From: Actinomycetota bacterium
GTDB taxonomy: Bacteria > Actinomycetota > Thermoleophilia > Gaiellales > Gaiellaceae
Direction of reading: 5' to 3'
Length of the DNA stretch: 37,872 bases
Assembly (NCBI GenBank): GCA_900299235.1
Contig: OMIZ01000073.1
Location: 1-37,872, forward strand
The first letter of the stretch is position 1; each line of letters opens with the position of its first letter. Shown piece after piece: positions 15,421 through 25,977 of the stretch. Both the position numbers and the translations under genes were made by a program. The notes beneath the pieces were generated by a model. It was given only the letters and a program-made list of their open reading frames with translations, made no database searches and was not told where the DNA came from.

Positions 15421-16403
15421 GTCGGAGAGCTGCCGTAGTCGCATTCGCAGTAGTCGCGGTCCTGCTGGTGCCCGCTACGACAGCGTTTGCGGGAAACGGC
15501 GGACTGCTGCCTTTGCCTGCTCACTCACCGAATGCACACCGCATTCGTGACGCATACGTGTTCGTGACGATCTTCGCCGCGATCATCTTCGTGATCGTTG
15601 AAGGCGCGCTCCTCGTGCTGATTACGCGCTACCGCCGTGGCAAGCGCTCTCGGTACCAGGAAGGGCCGCAGATCCACGGCTCGACACGGCTCGAAATCCT
15701 CTGGACCGTCGTGCCCGTGATCATGCTCGCCGCGATCGGCGGCTACGTCTTCTACAAGCTTCCGGGCATCAGCGATGCGCCGCCTGCGGCCGCTGCAAAC
15801 GAGACGACGATTACGGTCGAAGGGCACCAGTTCTACTGGCTCTTCAAGTACCCGAATGGTGCGGTCTCGATCGGCACGATGATCGCCCCCGCCGGCGAGG
15901 TCGTGCACGAAGACATCACCGCGCCGGCGACCGACGTCAACCACAGCTGGTGGGTTCCAGAGCTCGGCGGTAAGACCGATGCGATTCCCGGTCAGGTCAA
16001 CCACACGTGGTTCCAGGCGCCCGTCGGCTCCTACGTCGCACGCTGCGCTGAACTCTGCGGCATCCAGCACGCCCTGATGGACGCGACGGTCAAGGTCGTC
16101 CCTCGAGCGGAGTACGAGGCGTTCATCGCCGCCCGTGCAGCTGCGCCGGGGAGCACCGAGGTCGGCAAGGAGGAGTGGCTCAACGTCTGCTCGTCATGCC
16201 ATCGCCTGTCAGAGACCTACGTTGGGCCTGCGCTCGGCGGCAACCCGCTGCTGCGCGATCGAGCCGGCATCACCAACTTGCTCCGCCACGGCCTGCGCCA
16301 GATGCCCGCGGTGGGCGCGACGTGGTCGGAAGATCAGATCGACGCCTTGATCCACTACACCTCCACCTTCCCAAAGCAGAAGGCCAATGGCTTCCGGAGC
16401 TGA
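15405..16403 (+). CDS. coxB: Cytochrome c oxidase subunit II with fused cytochrome c domain (caa3-type)
   Basis: The 332-residue subunit has a signal peptide, two membrane helices (residues ~45-70 and ~90-115) and the CuA cupredoxin domain. CuA ligands are H180 (VNHSWWVP), C214 and C218 (CAELC), H222 and M225 (QHALM). A cytochrome c domain follows, with heme site C262-S-S-C265-H266 and a candidate axial methionine M300 (RQMPAVG). This makes the enzyme caa3-like, able to take electrons from its own heme c. The ATG at 15405 is used here, but a GTG at 15417 fits the promoter-like spacer better. Neither has a Shine-Dalgarno site. The end overlaps coxA by 17 bases. Copper loading probably depends on the Sco and redoxin genes of the adjacent cluster. 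Confidence 0.96.
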   Translation: MPNGVGRRAAVVAFAVVAVLLVPATTAFAGNGGLLPLPAHSPNAHRIRDAYVFVTIFAAIIFVIVEGALLVLITRYRRGKRSRYQEGPQIHGSTRLEILWTVVPVIMLAAIGGYVFYKLPGISDAPPAAAANETTITVEGHQFYWLFKYPNGAVSIGTMIAPAGEVVHEDITAPATDVNHSWWVPELGGKTDAIPGQVNHTWFQAPVGSYVARCAELCGIQHALMDATVKVVPRAEYEAFIAARAAAPGSTEVGKEEWLNVCSSCHRLSETYVGPALGGNPLLRDRAGITNLLRHGLRQMPAVGATWSEDQIDALIHYTSTFPKQKANGFRS

Positions 16404-18045
16404 GCACCTGCCGACGGTGGTGCGGCCACGCTACGAGTCCGACTGGCGGGCAGGCCGGATCACGGCCTGGCTGACCACCGTCGACCACAAGCGCATCGGC
16501 CTGCTCTACATCTGGACGACGCTCGGCTTCTTTGCGTTTGGCGGCATCCTCGCGCTCCTGATGCGCACGCAGCTCGCGACGCCGAACGAGAACTTCCTGA
16601 CCCGCAGCGCCTACAACCAGGTGCTCACGATCCACGGCACGACGATGATCTTCCTCGTCATCGTCCCGATCCTCGCGGGCTTCGGCAACTTCCTCGTGCC
16701 GCTGATGATTGGTGCGCGCGACATGGCGTTCCCCCGCCTGAACGCGCTCTCGTACTGGCTCTTTCTGCTCGGAGGAGTGGTGCTGCTCTCGAGCTTCTGG
16801 GCGGGACACGGCGCCGCCGCGGCGGGCTGGACGTCGTACGTTCCACTCTCAACGCTCCACATGCCCGGCCACGGCGAGGATTTCTGGATCCTCGGCCTCC
16901 ACATCCTTTCGATCTCGTCACTCGTTGGGGCGATCAACTTCATCGTGACGATCCACAACATGCGCACTTCAGGCATGACCTGGACGCGCATCCCGCTCTT
17001 TGTGTGGGCGATGCTGACCTACGCGTGGCTGCTTGTGATCGTGCTGCCGACGCTCTCAGCCGGCCTCACGATGATGCTGCTCGATCGCCAGTGGGGCACG
17101 CACTTCTTCGACCCGGCTCACGGTGGCAGCCCAATCCTGTACCAGCACGTCTTCTGGTTCTTCGGGCATCCCGAGGTCTACATCATGATCCTGCCCGCGA
17201 TGGGGATCGTGTCCGAGACCATTCCCGTGTTCTCGCGGAAGCCGATCTTCGGGTACAAGGCCGTCGCGTACTCGACAGCCGGCATCGCGTTCTTCTCGCT
17301 GCTCGTCTGGGCGCACCACATGTTCTCGGTTGGCCTGCCGATTGGCCTCGACGCGTTCTTCATGCTGAGCTCGATGGTGATCGCCGTTCCGACCGGCGTG
17401 AAGATCTTCAACTGGCTCGCGACGCTGTGGCGCGGAAACATTTCGTTCGACACACCGATGCTCTGGTCGATCGGCTTCATCGGCGTGTTCACGCTCGGTG
17501 GCCTCTCGGGCATCTTCCTCGCCGCCTTCCCGATTGACTGGCAGCTCACCGACACGTACTTCGTCGTCGCGCACCTCCACTACGTCCTGTTTGGTGGCTC
17601 GATCTTCGCGGTCTTTGGCGGCCTCTACTACTGGTGGCCGAAGATGTTTGGTCGGCTACTCAACGAGCGGCTCGGCAAGCTCCACTTCGCTCTCGTGCTG
17701 ATCGGCTTCAACGCGACGTTCCTGCCGCAGCACTTCCTGGGTCTGCTTGGGATGCCGCGGCGCGTCTACACCTACGAGTCGGGCGGAATCTGGGAGGTCT
17801 ACAACGTGATCTCAACGGTCGGCTCATTCGTGATGGCGCTTGGCATGCTCGTCTTTGTCCTGAACGTGATCGTCACGGCTCGTTCTGGCCGCCGCGCATC
17901 GAACGATCCGTGGCAGGCCGACACGCTCGAGTGGTACACGACGTCCCCACCACCAGCGTGGAACTTCGACCGCCTGCCGTACATTTCCAATGCCCGACCA
18001 TTGCGCGACGTGCGGCGGCGTTTGGAGGCTGAGCGGTGGAAGTAA
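16387..18045 (+). CDS. coxA: Cytochrome c oxidase subunit I (heme-copper oxidase, A family)
   Basis: The 552-residue protein has the twelve-helix heme-copper oxidase core. Ligands are H83 (TIHGT) and H398 for the low-spin heme, H261, H310 and H311 for CuB, and H396 for heme a3 (AHLHYVL). GHPEVY supplies E263 of the D-channel and the tyrosine that crosslinks to the CuB histidine, which identifies an A1-type oxidase. It reduces O2 to water and pumps protons in the cytoplasmic membrane. The start at 16387 lies inside the coxB 3' end, with AGAAGG four bases upstream. The soluble C-terminal tail after residue ~490 is short. Unlike many subunits I of caa3 enzymes, it is not fused to subunit III, and no subunit III gene follows. 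Confidence 0.97.
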   Translation: MASGAEHLPTVVRPRYESDWRAGRITAWLTTVDHKRIGLLYIWTTLGFFAFGGILALLMRTQLATPNENFLTRSAYNQVLTIHGTTMIFLVIVPILAGFGNFLVPLMIGARDMAFPRLNALSYWLFLLGGVVLLSSFWAGHGAAAAGWTSYVPLSTLHMPGHGEDFWILGLHILSISSLVGAINFIVTIHNMRTSGMTWTRIPLFVWAMLTYAWLLVIVLPTLSAGLTMMLLDRQWGTHFFDPAHGGSPILYQHVFWFFGHPEVYIMILPAMGIVSETIPVFSRKPIFGYKAVAYSTAGIAFFSLLVWAHHMFSVGLPIGLDAFFMLSSMVIAVPTGVKIFNWLATLWRGNISFDTPMLWSIGFIGVFTLGGLSGIFLAAFPIDWQLTDTYFVVAHLHYVLFGGSIFAVFGGLYYWWPKMFGRLLNERLGKLHFALVLIGFNATFLPQHFLGLLGMPRRVYTYESGGIWEVYNVISTVGSFVMALGMLVFVLNVIVTARSGRRASNDPWQADTLEWYTTSPPPAWNFDRLPYISNARPLRDVRRRLEAERWK

Positions 18046-18065
18046 GAATAGATAACGGAGGTGGG

Positions 18066-19244
18066 GTGGAACTCTTTGGTCGCCTGACTGCGCTCTTCGC
18101 AGTCGGAGCCACGGGTCTTGCCGTCATCTCGGGCGCGGCAGATTGGGGAACCACGCATCGCGTGCTCGCTGCCGTGGCGCTCCCTCCGCTTGCCGCGCTG
18201 GTGATCATCGCCTGGATTTCCGCCCGTCGCCTTCTACCCGGCGCGGTCTTTGCGCTCGTCACGTTCGGTCTCGCGGCATTGCTTACGACGCGCAGCATTC
18301 ACCTCGCCGCAGCGTCTGTTGCGTTCGCGGCGACGGTCTGGGTCAGCGCCCAGGCGTTCCGTCGGGGCCACAAGGCGGTGTACGGCACGGTCGCTGACTA
18401 CGTTGAGCTGACCAAGCCGCGCGTGATGAGCCTGCTCCTCCTTACCGGTGCTGCCGCCACATTCGTTGGGGCAGGCGGCGTTCCAAAGGCGAGCGTCTTC
18501 GTGCTGACCATGGTTGGGCTCGCGCTTGCGTGCGGCGGCTCGGGTGCGTTGAACCACTATCTCGACCGCGACATCGATCCACTGATGGGCGACCGCACGG
18601 CAGCGCGACCAGTTGCTGCAGGACGTGTGTCACCCGAGTCGGCCCTTGAGTTCGGGCTCGCGCTCTCGGCCCTCTCGTGGGTGCTGCTCGATGCGCTTGT
18701 GAACCTGCCGACCGCGACCCTGGCTCTCGCTGGCAACCTCTTCTACGTCTTTGTCTACACGCGGTGGTTGAAGCGCTCGACGCCGCAGAACATCGTGATC
18801 GGTGGCGCCGCAGGTGCAGTACCGCCGCTTGTCGGCTACGCCGGAACCGCCGGTCACCTCGGTTCCGCCGCGATCGTGATGTTCCTGATCGTGTTCATCT
18901 GGACGCCGCCCCACTTCTGGGCGCTCGCGCTGATGATCAAGGAGCACTACGCAGCAGCAAACGTGCCGATGCTCCCCGTTGCGAAGGGCGACGAGGAGAC
19001 GACGCGCCAGATCGTGCGGTACTCCTGGGTCATGCTCGCACTGACGCTCGTCCCGGTTGCGTTTGGCGTATTCGGATGGGTGTACGGAGCCCTCGCGCTC
19101 TTGCTGGGCGCGATCTTCATGGTCTACGCCGTGAAGCTGCGGCGTAATCCGATTCGCGAGCGCGCAGTCAGCCTCTTCCACTATTCGATGCTCTACCTCG
19201 CGCTGCTCTTCGTCGCGATGGCGATCGATGCGGTGGTTCTGTGA
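18066..19244 (+). CDS. ctaB: Protoheme IX farnesyltransferase (heme O synthase) with an extra N-terminal membrane domain
   Basis: From a GTG at 18066, preceded by GGAGGT at 18057-18062, the product has 392 residues. A GTG at 18036 would add ten residues. Residues ~115-392 are a UbiA-type prenyltransferase with the prenyl-diphosphate motif N163-HYLD167-RDID171 and the second motif region around WTPPHFWALAL. It converts heme B to heme O for the oxidase. Residues 1-105 are an additional four-helix membrane unit not found in typical CtaB (about 290-300 residues). Its THRVLAAVALPPL and SIHLAAASVAFA helices each carry a histidine and resemble half of CtaA/COX15, so this may be a degenerate heme A synthase half. 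The small protein gene downstream shares GTGA with its stop. Confidence 0.93.
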   Translation: MELFGRLTALFAVGATGLAVISGAADWGTTHRVLAAVALPPLAALVIIAWISARRLLPGAVFALVTFGLAALLTTRSIHLAAASVAFAATVWVSAQAFRRGHKAVYGTVADYVELTKPRVMSLLLLTGAAATFVGAGGVPKASVFVLTMVGLALACGGSGALNHYLDRDIDPLMGDRTAARPVAAGRVSPESALEFGLALSALSWVLLDALVNLPTATLALAGNLFYVFVYTRWLKRSTPQNIVIGGAAGAVPPLVGYAGTAGHLGSAAIVMFLIVFIWTPPHFWALALMIKEHYAAANVPMLPVAKGDEETTRQIVRYSWVMLALTLVPVAFGVFGWVYGALALLLGAIFMVYAVKLRRNPIRERAVSLFHYSMLYLALLFVAMAIDAVVL

Positions 19245-19396
19245 GCCAGGCTCCCGACTCGTTGCACGATCCGGTTGAGACCACTCCCGAGCTCGACCGC
19301 AAGAACATCCGGTTTGGCCTGGGTCTCTTCGCGCTGTTCCTCGTGCTCTTCGGAGGAACGTTCGGCGTTGGCCTCACCTACCTCTGGCTCTCCTAG
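19241..19396 (+). CDS. 51-residue single-span membrane protein, probable oxidase accessory
   Basis: A GTG at 19241 overlaps the ctaB stop (GTGA) and opens a frame of 51 codons ending with TAG at 19394-19396. The product has a polar, acidic N-terminus (SQAPDSLHDPVETTPELDRKN) and one C-terminal membrane helix (FGLGLFALFLVLFGGTFGVGLTYLWLS). The coupling, composition and place at the end of coxB-coxA-ctaB suggest a small structural subunit (subunit IV-like) or an assembly factor. Short proteins of this shape commonly trail oxidase operons. I cannot assign it to a named family. Confidence 0.65.
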   Translation: MSQAPDSLHDPVETTPELDRKNIRFGLGLFALFLVLFGGTFGVGLTYLWLS

Positions 19397-19421
19397 CTCG
19401 GCCGGCGGGTAGATCCCGACC

Positions 19422-20570
19422 ATGGCCGATCCGATCCCGCCTGGCATCTTCATCACCGAGGTTCCGGCGGCCCGTCCGATCCCTGCGGGAAGGCGACTCG
19501 CAGTCAAGGATCTCTTCGACACCGCCGGTGTTCGTACGACGTACGGCTCCGCCGTCTTTGCCGAGCATGTGCCGACAACGTCGGCGTCCGCCGTGCTCGC
19601 GCTCGAAGCCGCGGGCTACGTGACGGTCGGAAAGACCAACCTGCACGAGTTCGCATACGGCATCACCTCACAGAACGACCACTACGGCACGGTGCCGAAC
19701 CCTGCCGCACCTGGTCGGTCGACAGGTGGGTCGAGCGGCGGTTCAGCGGCAGCGCTCGCGGGCGGGTACGCCGACCTAGCGCTCGGTACCGACACGGGGG
19801 GCTCGATCCGGATCCCCGCGGCGTGTTGTGCGATCGTCGGGTTCAAGCCCACGTTCGGACTCGTCTCGATGGACGGGGTCTTTCCACTCGCTCCAAGCTT
19901 CGACCACGCAGGCCCGATGGCTCGAGACGTTGCAGGCTGCCAGGAGGCGATGCGCATCCTGTGCCCGGGCCAGTCGTTCGACGCGACGGTCGAGGCCGGC
20001 ACGCTCAGCGTTGCGCTCGCCTGGTCCGCCCTTGCAGATCCCCTCGTGCAGGCACGCGTTGAAGCGGCCGCTGCGCTGCTCGGGCCCGTCACCCCAGTGG
20101 ACTTCCCGGAACCGACCGGAACCCTCCCCGCATTTCAGCAAGAGATCGCCGACGTGCACCGCGACCTCTATGCCGAGTTCGGAGAGCTCTACGGCGAGTC
20201 GATCGGCATCAAGATCGAGCGGTGCCTCAACGTCACCGAGGCGGAAGCGAGCATCGCACGCACGACGCGCGCGCAGTACGCCGAGGATGCACTCGCGGCG
20301 ATTGCTGGATTTGACGTGCTGGTAACGCCAACGCTCGCATTCGTCGCGCCTCCGGCCGATTCCGACGAGCTCGAGATTCGCGACAGCGTCGTTCGCTTCA
20401 CCTATCCGTTCGACGTTCTCGGCTGGCCAACGATCGCGCTCCCGTGTGGCCCTGCGACCGATGGCCTGTCCGCATCGATCCAGATCGCCGGCCGACCGGG
20501 CGACGACGCACGGGTCCTTGCCGCCGCAACTGCGCTCGAAGCGGCGCTCTCCGCTACCGTCGCGCCATGA
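19422..20570 (+). CDS. Amidase signature family hydrolase
   Basis: The 382-residue protein has the Ser-cisSer-Lys triad regions of the amidase signature family: the lysine in [11 protein letters not shown] near residue 29, the glycine/serine-rich [16 protein letters not shown] segment near 100, and the nucleophile region [12 protein letters not shown] near 125. The C-terminal third carries [15 protein letters not shown]. At 382 residues it is shorter than GatA (about 480), and no gatC or gatB is present, so a stand-alone amide or ester hydrolase of unknown substrate is more likely. The start has TAGATC six bases upstream, close to but not matching the TANNNT pattern, so it may have its own promoter. 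It overlaps hisN by four bases. Confidence 0.88.
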   Translation: MADPIPPGIFITEVPAARPIPAGRRLAVKDLFDTAGVRTTYGSAVFAEHVPTTSASAVLALEAAGYVTVGKTNLHEFAYGITSQNDHYGTVPNPAAPGRSTGGSSGGSAAALAGGYADLALGTDTGGSIRIPAACCAIVGFKPTFGLVSMDGVFPLAPSFDHAGPMARDVAGCQEAMRILCPGQSFDATVEAGTLSVALAWSALADPLVQARVEAAAALLGPVTPVDFPEPTGTLPAFQQEIADVHRDLYAEFGELYGESIGIKIERCLNVTEAEASIARTTRAQYAEDALAAIAGFDVLVTPTLAFVAPPADSDELEIRDSVVRFTYPFDVLGWPTIALPCGPATDGLSASIQIAGRPGDDARVLAAATALEAALSATVAP

Positions 20571-21316
20571 GCATCGAAGCCGACCTTCGCTTCGCGCACG
20601 ACCTCGCCGACGCGGCAGATGCGATCACGCTCCCACGCTTTCGTGCAACCGACCTGCGTGTCGAGACAAAGCCGGACCTGACACCCGTCTCGGAGTCTGA
20701 CAAGGGGGCCGAAGAGGCGATCCGGCGGCTCGTCACTGCCTCGGGGCGCCGCGAGGGGGTGTTTGGCGAGGAGTTCGGGGACGACGGCGAGGACGCCCGC
20801 CGCTGGATCGTTGATCCGATCGACGGCACCCGGAACTACGTGCGCGGTGTTCCCGTGTGGGCGACACTGCTTGCTCTCGAGGTCGAAGGTGAGCTACAGG
20901 TTGCCGTCGTATCGGCGCCGGCCCTCGGTCAGCGGTGGTGGGCATCGCGCGGAGCTGGCACCTTCGCCAATGGCGAGCTCTGCCACGTCTCGCACGTCGC
21001 ACGCCTCGAAGACGCCGTCTCGTCGACGACGTCGCCGAGCGATATGACCGACACCTGGCGGGCGGTGACTGCTCGTACGTGGACAGAACGAGGCTTCGGC
21101 GATTTCTGGCAGCACTGCCTGGTCGCCCAGGGCGCGGTGGACTTCGCCGGTGAGCGCGAGCTCGCCCTCTGGGACTTCGCTGCCGTACAGCTCCTCGTCG
21201 AGGAGGCAGGTGGCCGCTGCACGACGCTCACAGGGGAGCCAACGGCGCATCGCCAATCGTTCCTCAGCTCGAACGGCTCGATCCACGAGCTCGTCGTAGC
21301 CGAGCTCGCGGGCTAG
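20567..21316 (+). CDS. hisN: Inositol-monophosphatase-family phosphatase, probably histidinol-phosphatase
   Basis: The 249-residue protein has the metal-binding motifs of the Mg-dependent IMPase superfamily: GEEFGDDG (acidic residues), WIVDPIDGTRNYVRG (D83, D86) and WDFAAVQLLVEEAGG with the third aspartate. The SESDKGAEEAIRRL motif and overall length match the HisN-type histidinol-phosphatases of actinobacteria (L-histidinol phosphate to histidinol). Inositol-phosphatase activity cannot be excluded from sequence. No other histidine genes are in the window. The ATG at 20567 overlaps the amidase stop (ATGA). Its TAG stop shares a palindromic CTAG with the stop of the convergent opcA gene. Confidence 0.87.
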   Translation: MSIEADLRFAHDLADAADAITLPRFRATDLRVETKPDLTPVSESDKGAEEAIRRLVTASGRREGVFGEEFGDDGEDARRWIVDPIDGTRNYVRGVPVWATLLALEVEGELQVAVVSAPALGQRWWASRGAGTFANGELCHVSHVARLEDAVSSTTSPSDMTDTWRAVTARTWTERGFGDFWQHCLVAQGAVDFAGERELALWDFAAVQLLVEEAGGRCTTLTGEPTAHRQSFLSSNGSIHELVVAELAG

Positions 21317-22191
21317 GCGCCGAGCACAGGTTCGGTCGCGCGAACGGCGGCCTCGTACACCGAATCGCGTCCGTAACGATCAAGCTCCGCCGACAGCCGA
21401 TCGCTCGGTGTGACCGCAAAGATGCGTGGCGCCGGAATCGGGATGCCATCGAGCGACACGCTGAGCTCGGCGGCCTGTGTCACCGCACGGACGCCACGTT
21501 CAAGACGGTCGACTAGCCACCCGCGCAGGAGCTCCGCCTCCGCGAGCGGGCCTGCGATACGAATCTCCTGATCGCGGATCTCGGGCCAATATCCGGCCAG
21601 TGCACGCCGCCACTCAAGCGTTCGCGCCCAGGCGATGTCGGAAAGCGCCGTCCGGTCGAACTCCTCGCGCAACTCGGTCGGACGCAACTCATCCCACTCA
21701 CCGGTGTCGACCACAACACGATCGGCGACACCAACGAGTTGGCGCCACTGCCTGCCACCGAAATCGGGACGGCCGCGCCAGCGCAGAAACACTGGCAGGT
21801 CGGAGATCAAGAGCGGCAGCACAATCGAGGCGGGAGCAAGCGATGTGGCTCCGCGCAGCGTGAGCGAGATCACCTCGGAGTAGACGGCGTGCTGCCCTGC
21901 AGCGAACGAGCGAAGCGCGAGGTCGGCGTCGATCCCGGTCTCGGCCGAGGGCAAAGGCGTGAGGATGAGTGTGCGAGAGGGGTGACGCTCAGCGAGACCC
22001 TGCAGCGTCTCCTCGGCAGCGTCACGCCATTCGCTCGGCACCCAGGCGATGTGCGTGAGCACGCTCGTGCGCAGGTGCATCGAGCCGGCACTTGCTGTCG
22101 ACCCGTTGCGCAGGCGCTGAAGCTCGCGCTCGATGTCGCGAACCGTGACGTTCGTGCCAGTCCACGTGTCGTGATGAAGCAGCGTCTTCAC
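21313..22191 (-). CDS. opcA: Glucose-6-phosphate dehydrogenase assembly protein OpcA
   Basis: The 292-residue protein has the OpcA features: an N-terminal MHLRTSVLTHIAWVPS segment, a central LPLLISDLPVFLRWRGRP (the conserved 'DLP-LWWRG' type motif) and VVVDTGEWDE, then a C-terminal beta-rich domain. OpcA is an allosteric activator and redox-linked assembly factor of the G6PD encoded immediately upstream (zwf), as known from cyanobacteria and actinobacteria. It is the last gene of the pentose-phosphate operon, 14 bases after zwf. Its 3' end overlaps hisN by four bases tail to tail. The length is normal. Confidence 0.92.
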   Translation of the reverse strand: MKTLLHHDTWTGTNVTVRDIERELQRLRNGSTASAGSMHLRTSVLTHIAWVPSEWRDAAEETLQGLAERHPSRTLILTPLPSAETGIDADLALRSFAAGQHAVYSEVISLTLRGATSLAPASIVLPLLISDLPVFLRWRGRPDFGGRQWRQLVGVADRVVVDTGEWDELRPTELREEFDRTALSDIAWARTLEWRRALAGYWPEIRDQEIRIAGPLAEAELLRGWLVDRLERGVRAVTQAAELSVSLDGIPIPAPRIFAVTPSDRLSAELDRYGRDSVYEAAVRATEPVLGA

Positions 22192-22205
22192 TGCGCCGAC
22201 AACCC

Positions 22206-23713
<1,508 letters not shown>

Positions 23714-23717
<4 letters not shown>

Positions 23718-24598
23718 GCACCCGTCCCTTCGTTCGACTTCACCGCATGGCCGCCGAACTGCGCCCGCAGCGCAGCGTTGACCTTGGCTGCGAACGCCTC
23801 TTCCTCACGCGAGGCAAAACGTGCGAAGAGTGCGGCCGAGATCACGGGAACGGGAACGTCCTCTGCGATCGCTTCAGCGACCGTCCAACGCCCTTCACCG
23901 GAATCCTCGACGAACCCTCTAATCCGCTCGAGCCCTGAGCCCTCCTGCTCAAACGCGTCGTGTAGCAGTTCGAGGAGCCAGGAGCGGACAACGGAGCCGT
24001 AGCGCCAGATTCCGGCAACCTCCTGCAGATCAAAATCGAACTCCGACTTGCGCAACACCTCGAATCCCTCGGCGTAGGCCTGCATCAGGCCGTACTCGAT
24101 GCCGTTGTGGACCATCTTCGCGAAGTGGCCCGCACCCGCCGCGCCGACGTGGGCGTAGCCATCGACTGGTGCGAGATCGCGGAAGATCGGCTCGGCGATC
24201 TCGACAGCGGCGTTCTCGCCGCCGACCATCAGGCAGTACCCGTTGTCGAGACCCCATACCCCGCCCGAGACGCCAGCGTCGATGAACGCGACTCCCTGCT
24301 CCGCTGCTCGTGCAGCACGCCGCTGCGAGTCGCGGAAGTTCGAGTTGCCGCCATCGATCACGATGTCGCCTACCTCGGCGGCCGCAAGCACCGCGCCGAA
24401 GGTCGACTCGGTGATCTCGCCCGCTGGAACCATCATCCAGAAGATCCGCGGGCTCGCGAGCTGCGTCGCGAGCTCGGCGACCGAGCCTGCGGTCGAATCG
24501 ACCTGCGGGTCATACGTCGCGACGTCGTGCCCAGCGCGCCGGAGGCGCTCGGCCATCCGGGCACCCATACGTCCAAGACCGATCATGCCGAGCTTCAC
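23714..24598 (-). CDS. gnd: 6-phosphogluconate dehydrogenase, short (GndA/YqeC-like) type
   Basis: The 294-residue enzyme is the short form of 6-phosphogluconate dehydrogenase (the long form has about 470). The Rossmann motif is GLGRMGARMAERL. The second strand ends ATYDPQ with an aspartate, where NADP enzymes carry Asn-Arg, so NAD preference is likely (inference). IDGGNSNFRDS, DAGVSGGVWGL and the catalytic GHFAKMVHNGIEYG (K161, N165) are intact. It converts 6-phosphogluconate to ribulose 5-phosphate and CO2. It overlaps pgi and zwf by four bases on either side, in pathway order with its neighbours. Confidence 0.95.
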
Positions 24599-25977
24599 GA
24601 GACCTCCTCGAGGTCGCGGAGGCGAACACGCACGACTCTGCGGCCGCGCTCCTTGAGGGATGCGAAATCGCCCGCTGCCTGGGCGCGAATCAGGCGGCCG
24701 AAGCCGAATGGCATGCCAGGGATTGGCAGCTCCTCGCCAACCTCATCGATCACCTGAATAAAGAGACCCGAGTTCGGCCCACCCTTGTGGAGCTGCCCGG
24801 TCGAGTGCAGATAGCGAGGGCCGATGCCGACGGTGGGGACACAGCCGGTGCGCGCCTCAAGCTCTCGGGCGACCGCCCAGAGGCGCTCGGTCGCGGCCGG
24901 TGTTGGGTCGATGAAGCCCTGGATCGCGATGTAATCCCCTGACGTCGCCTGCTCGGCGATCTCGGCGAGCGAACCCTCGCTCTCAAGCGCTGCGTCGCCC
25001 GCCTTCAGCACCTCGTTCGTCCGATCCTTCGCCGCCTGCACATCGGGCTGGTCGAACGGGTTGATGCCAAGCAGCGCTCCTGCAACTGCCGTGGCGAACT
25101 CCCACTTGAAGAACTCCTGGCCAAGGTCGTACGGATCAGCGATGTCGACGGTGTGGAGCTGCCGATCGGCGCCGGCTCCGGAAACACCGGGCGCCGGAAT
25201 GAGACCTTTGCCGTGCTTGCCTGTCGATTCGGCGAGCAGCTGCTCAACCCAGAGACCGAACGAGCCGGCGTTGCCGTCGATGCAGATCTTGTCGCGCCCG
25301 GCGTGCCAGCCCTCGCCAAGCGCAAGCCCAAGGGCGAGCGCCGGGTTGCCGGTCACGCCCCGTGTTGCGTCCGACATCTCGCGCGTTCGCGCAAGCAGCC
25401 GACCGACATCCATTCCCATCAACGCGGCAGGTACGAGGCCGAAAGGTGAGAGCGCCGAGTAGCGTCCGCCGATCGTCGGCTCGCCGGAGATCACCGCTCG
25501 AAATCCGCGCTCGCGCCCCAGACGTTCGAGGTCGGAGCCAGGATCGGTGATCGCGATCCATGTGTCGCCCTTCGGAGCGCGCGACCAGAAGTACTCAGCG
25601 TGCGCGCGTGTCTCAAGTGTCGTGCCGGATTTCGACGCTACGACAAAGAGCGTGCGACCTGGATCGATTCGCGCCTCAAGCTCGCGAATCGCTCGAGGGT
25701 GTGTCGTGTCGAGGACGTGGAACCGGTCGGCCTGCATCGCAACACGAAGCACTTCGGGAGCAAGCGATGAGCCGCCCATGCCGAGCAAGACGATGTCGTC
25801 GGTGAGACCTGCGACGCCATCGACGAGCTCCGCAAGCGTCTCGACCTCCTGCTCACCGCGCCTCGGCTCATCGAGCCAGCCGAGCCAGCGACCCTCATCT
25901 CGGCCCGTCCAGAGCATTGGGTCGCGCGCCCAGATGCGTTCGACAATCTCTTCGGGAGCCAGGAACCCGTCGGTCAC
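24595..25977 (-). CDS. pgi: Glucose-6-phosphate isomerase (divergent actinobacterial type)
   Basis: The 460-residue protein has the SIS-fold motifs of phosphoglucose isomerase: LLGMGGSSLAPEV, VASKSGTTLETRAHAEYF (phosphate-binding SKSGTT), TIGGRYSALSPFGLVPAAL with the conserved arginine, and a C-terminal HKGGPNSGLFIQ. Such proteins are close to the isomerase half of actinobacterial transaldolase-isomerase fusions. Here the two are separate genes overlapping by four bases (tal upstream), which fits an ancestral split or a resolved fusion. It interconverts glucose 6-phosphate and fructose 6-phosphate, connecting transaldolase output back to zwf. Confidence 0.93.
   Translation of the reverse strand: MTDGFLAPEEIVERIWARDPMLWTGRDEGRWLGWLDEPRRGEQEVETLAELVDGVAGLTDDIVLLGMGGSSLAPEVLRVAMQADRFHVLDTTHPRAIRELEARIDPGRTLFVVASKSGTTLETRAHAEYFWSRAPKGDTWIAITDPGSDLERLGRERGFRAVISGEPTIGGRYSALSPFGLVPAALMGMDVGRLLARTREMSDATRGVTGNPALALGLALGEGWHAGRDKICIDGNAGSFGLWVEQLLAESTGKHGKGLIPAPGVSGAGADRQLHTVDIADPYDLGQEFFKWEFATAVAGALLGINPFDQPDVQAAKDRTNEVLKAGDAALESEGSLAEIAEQATSGDYIAIQGFIDPTPAATERLWAVARELEARTGCVPTVGIGPRYLHSTGQLHKGGPNSGLFIQVIDEVGEELPIPGMPFGFGRLIRAQAAGDFASLKERGRRVVRVRLRDLEEVS

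Noticed and set aside
19410-19422. Leaderless promoter for the amidase gene
   Set aside because: TAGATC sits six bases before the ATG but lacks the final T that is most conserved in -10 elements. Cotranscription with the oxidase operon is equally likely, so it was not listed as a site.
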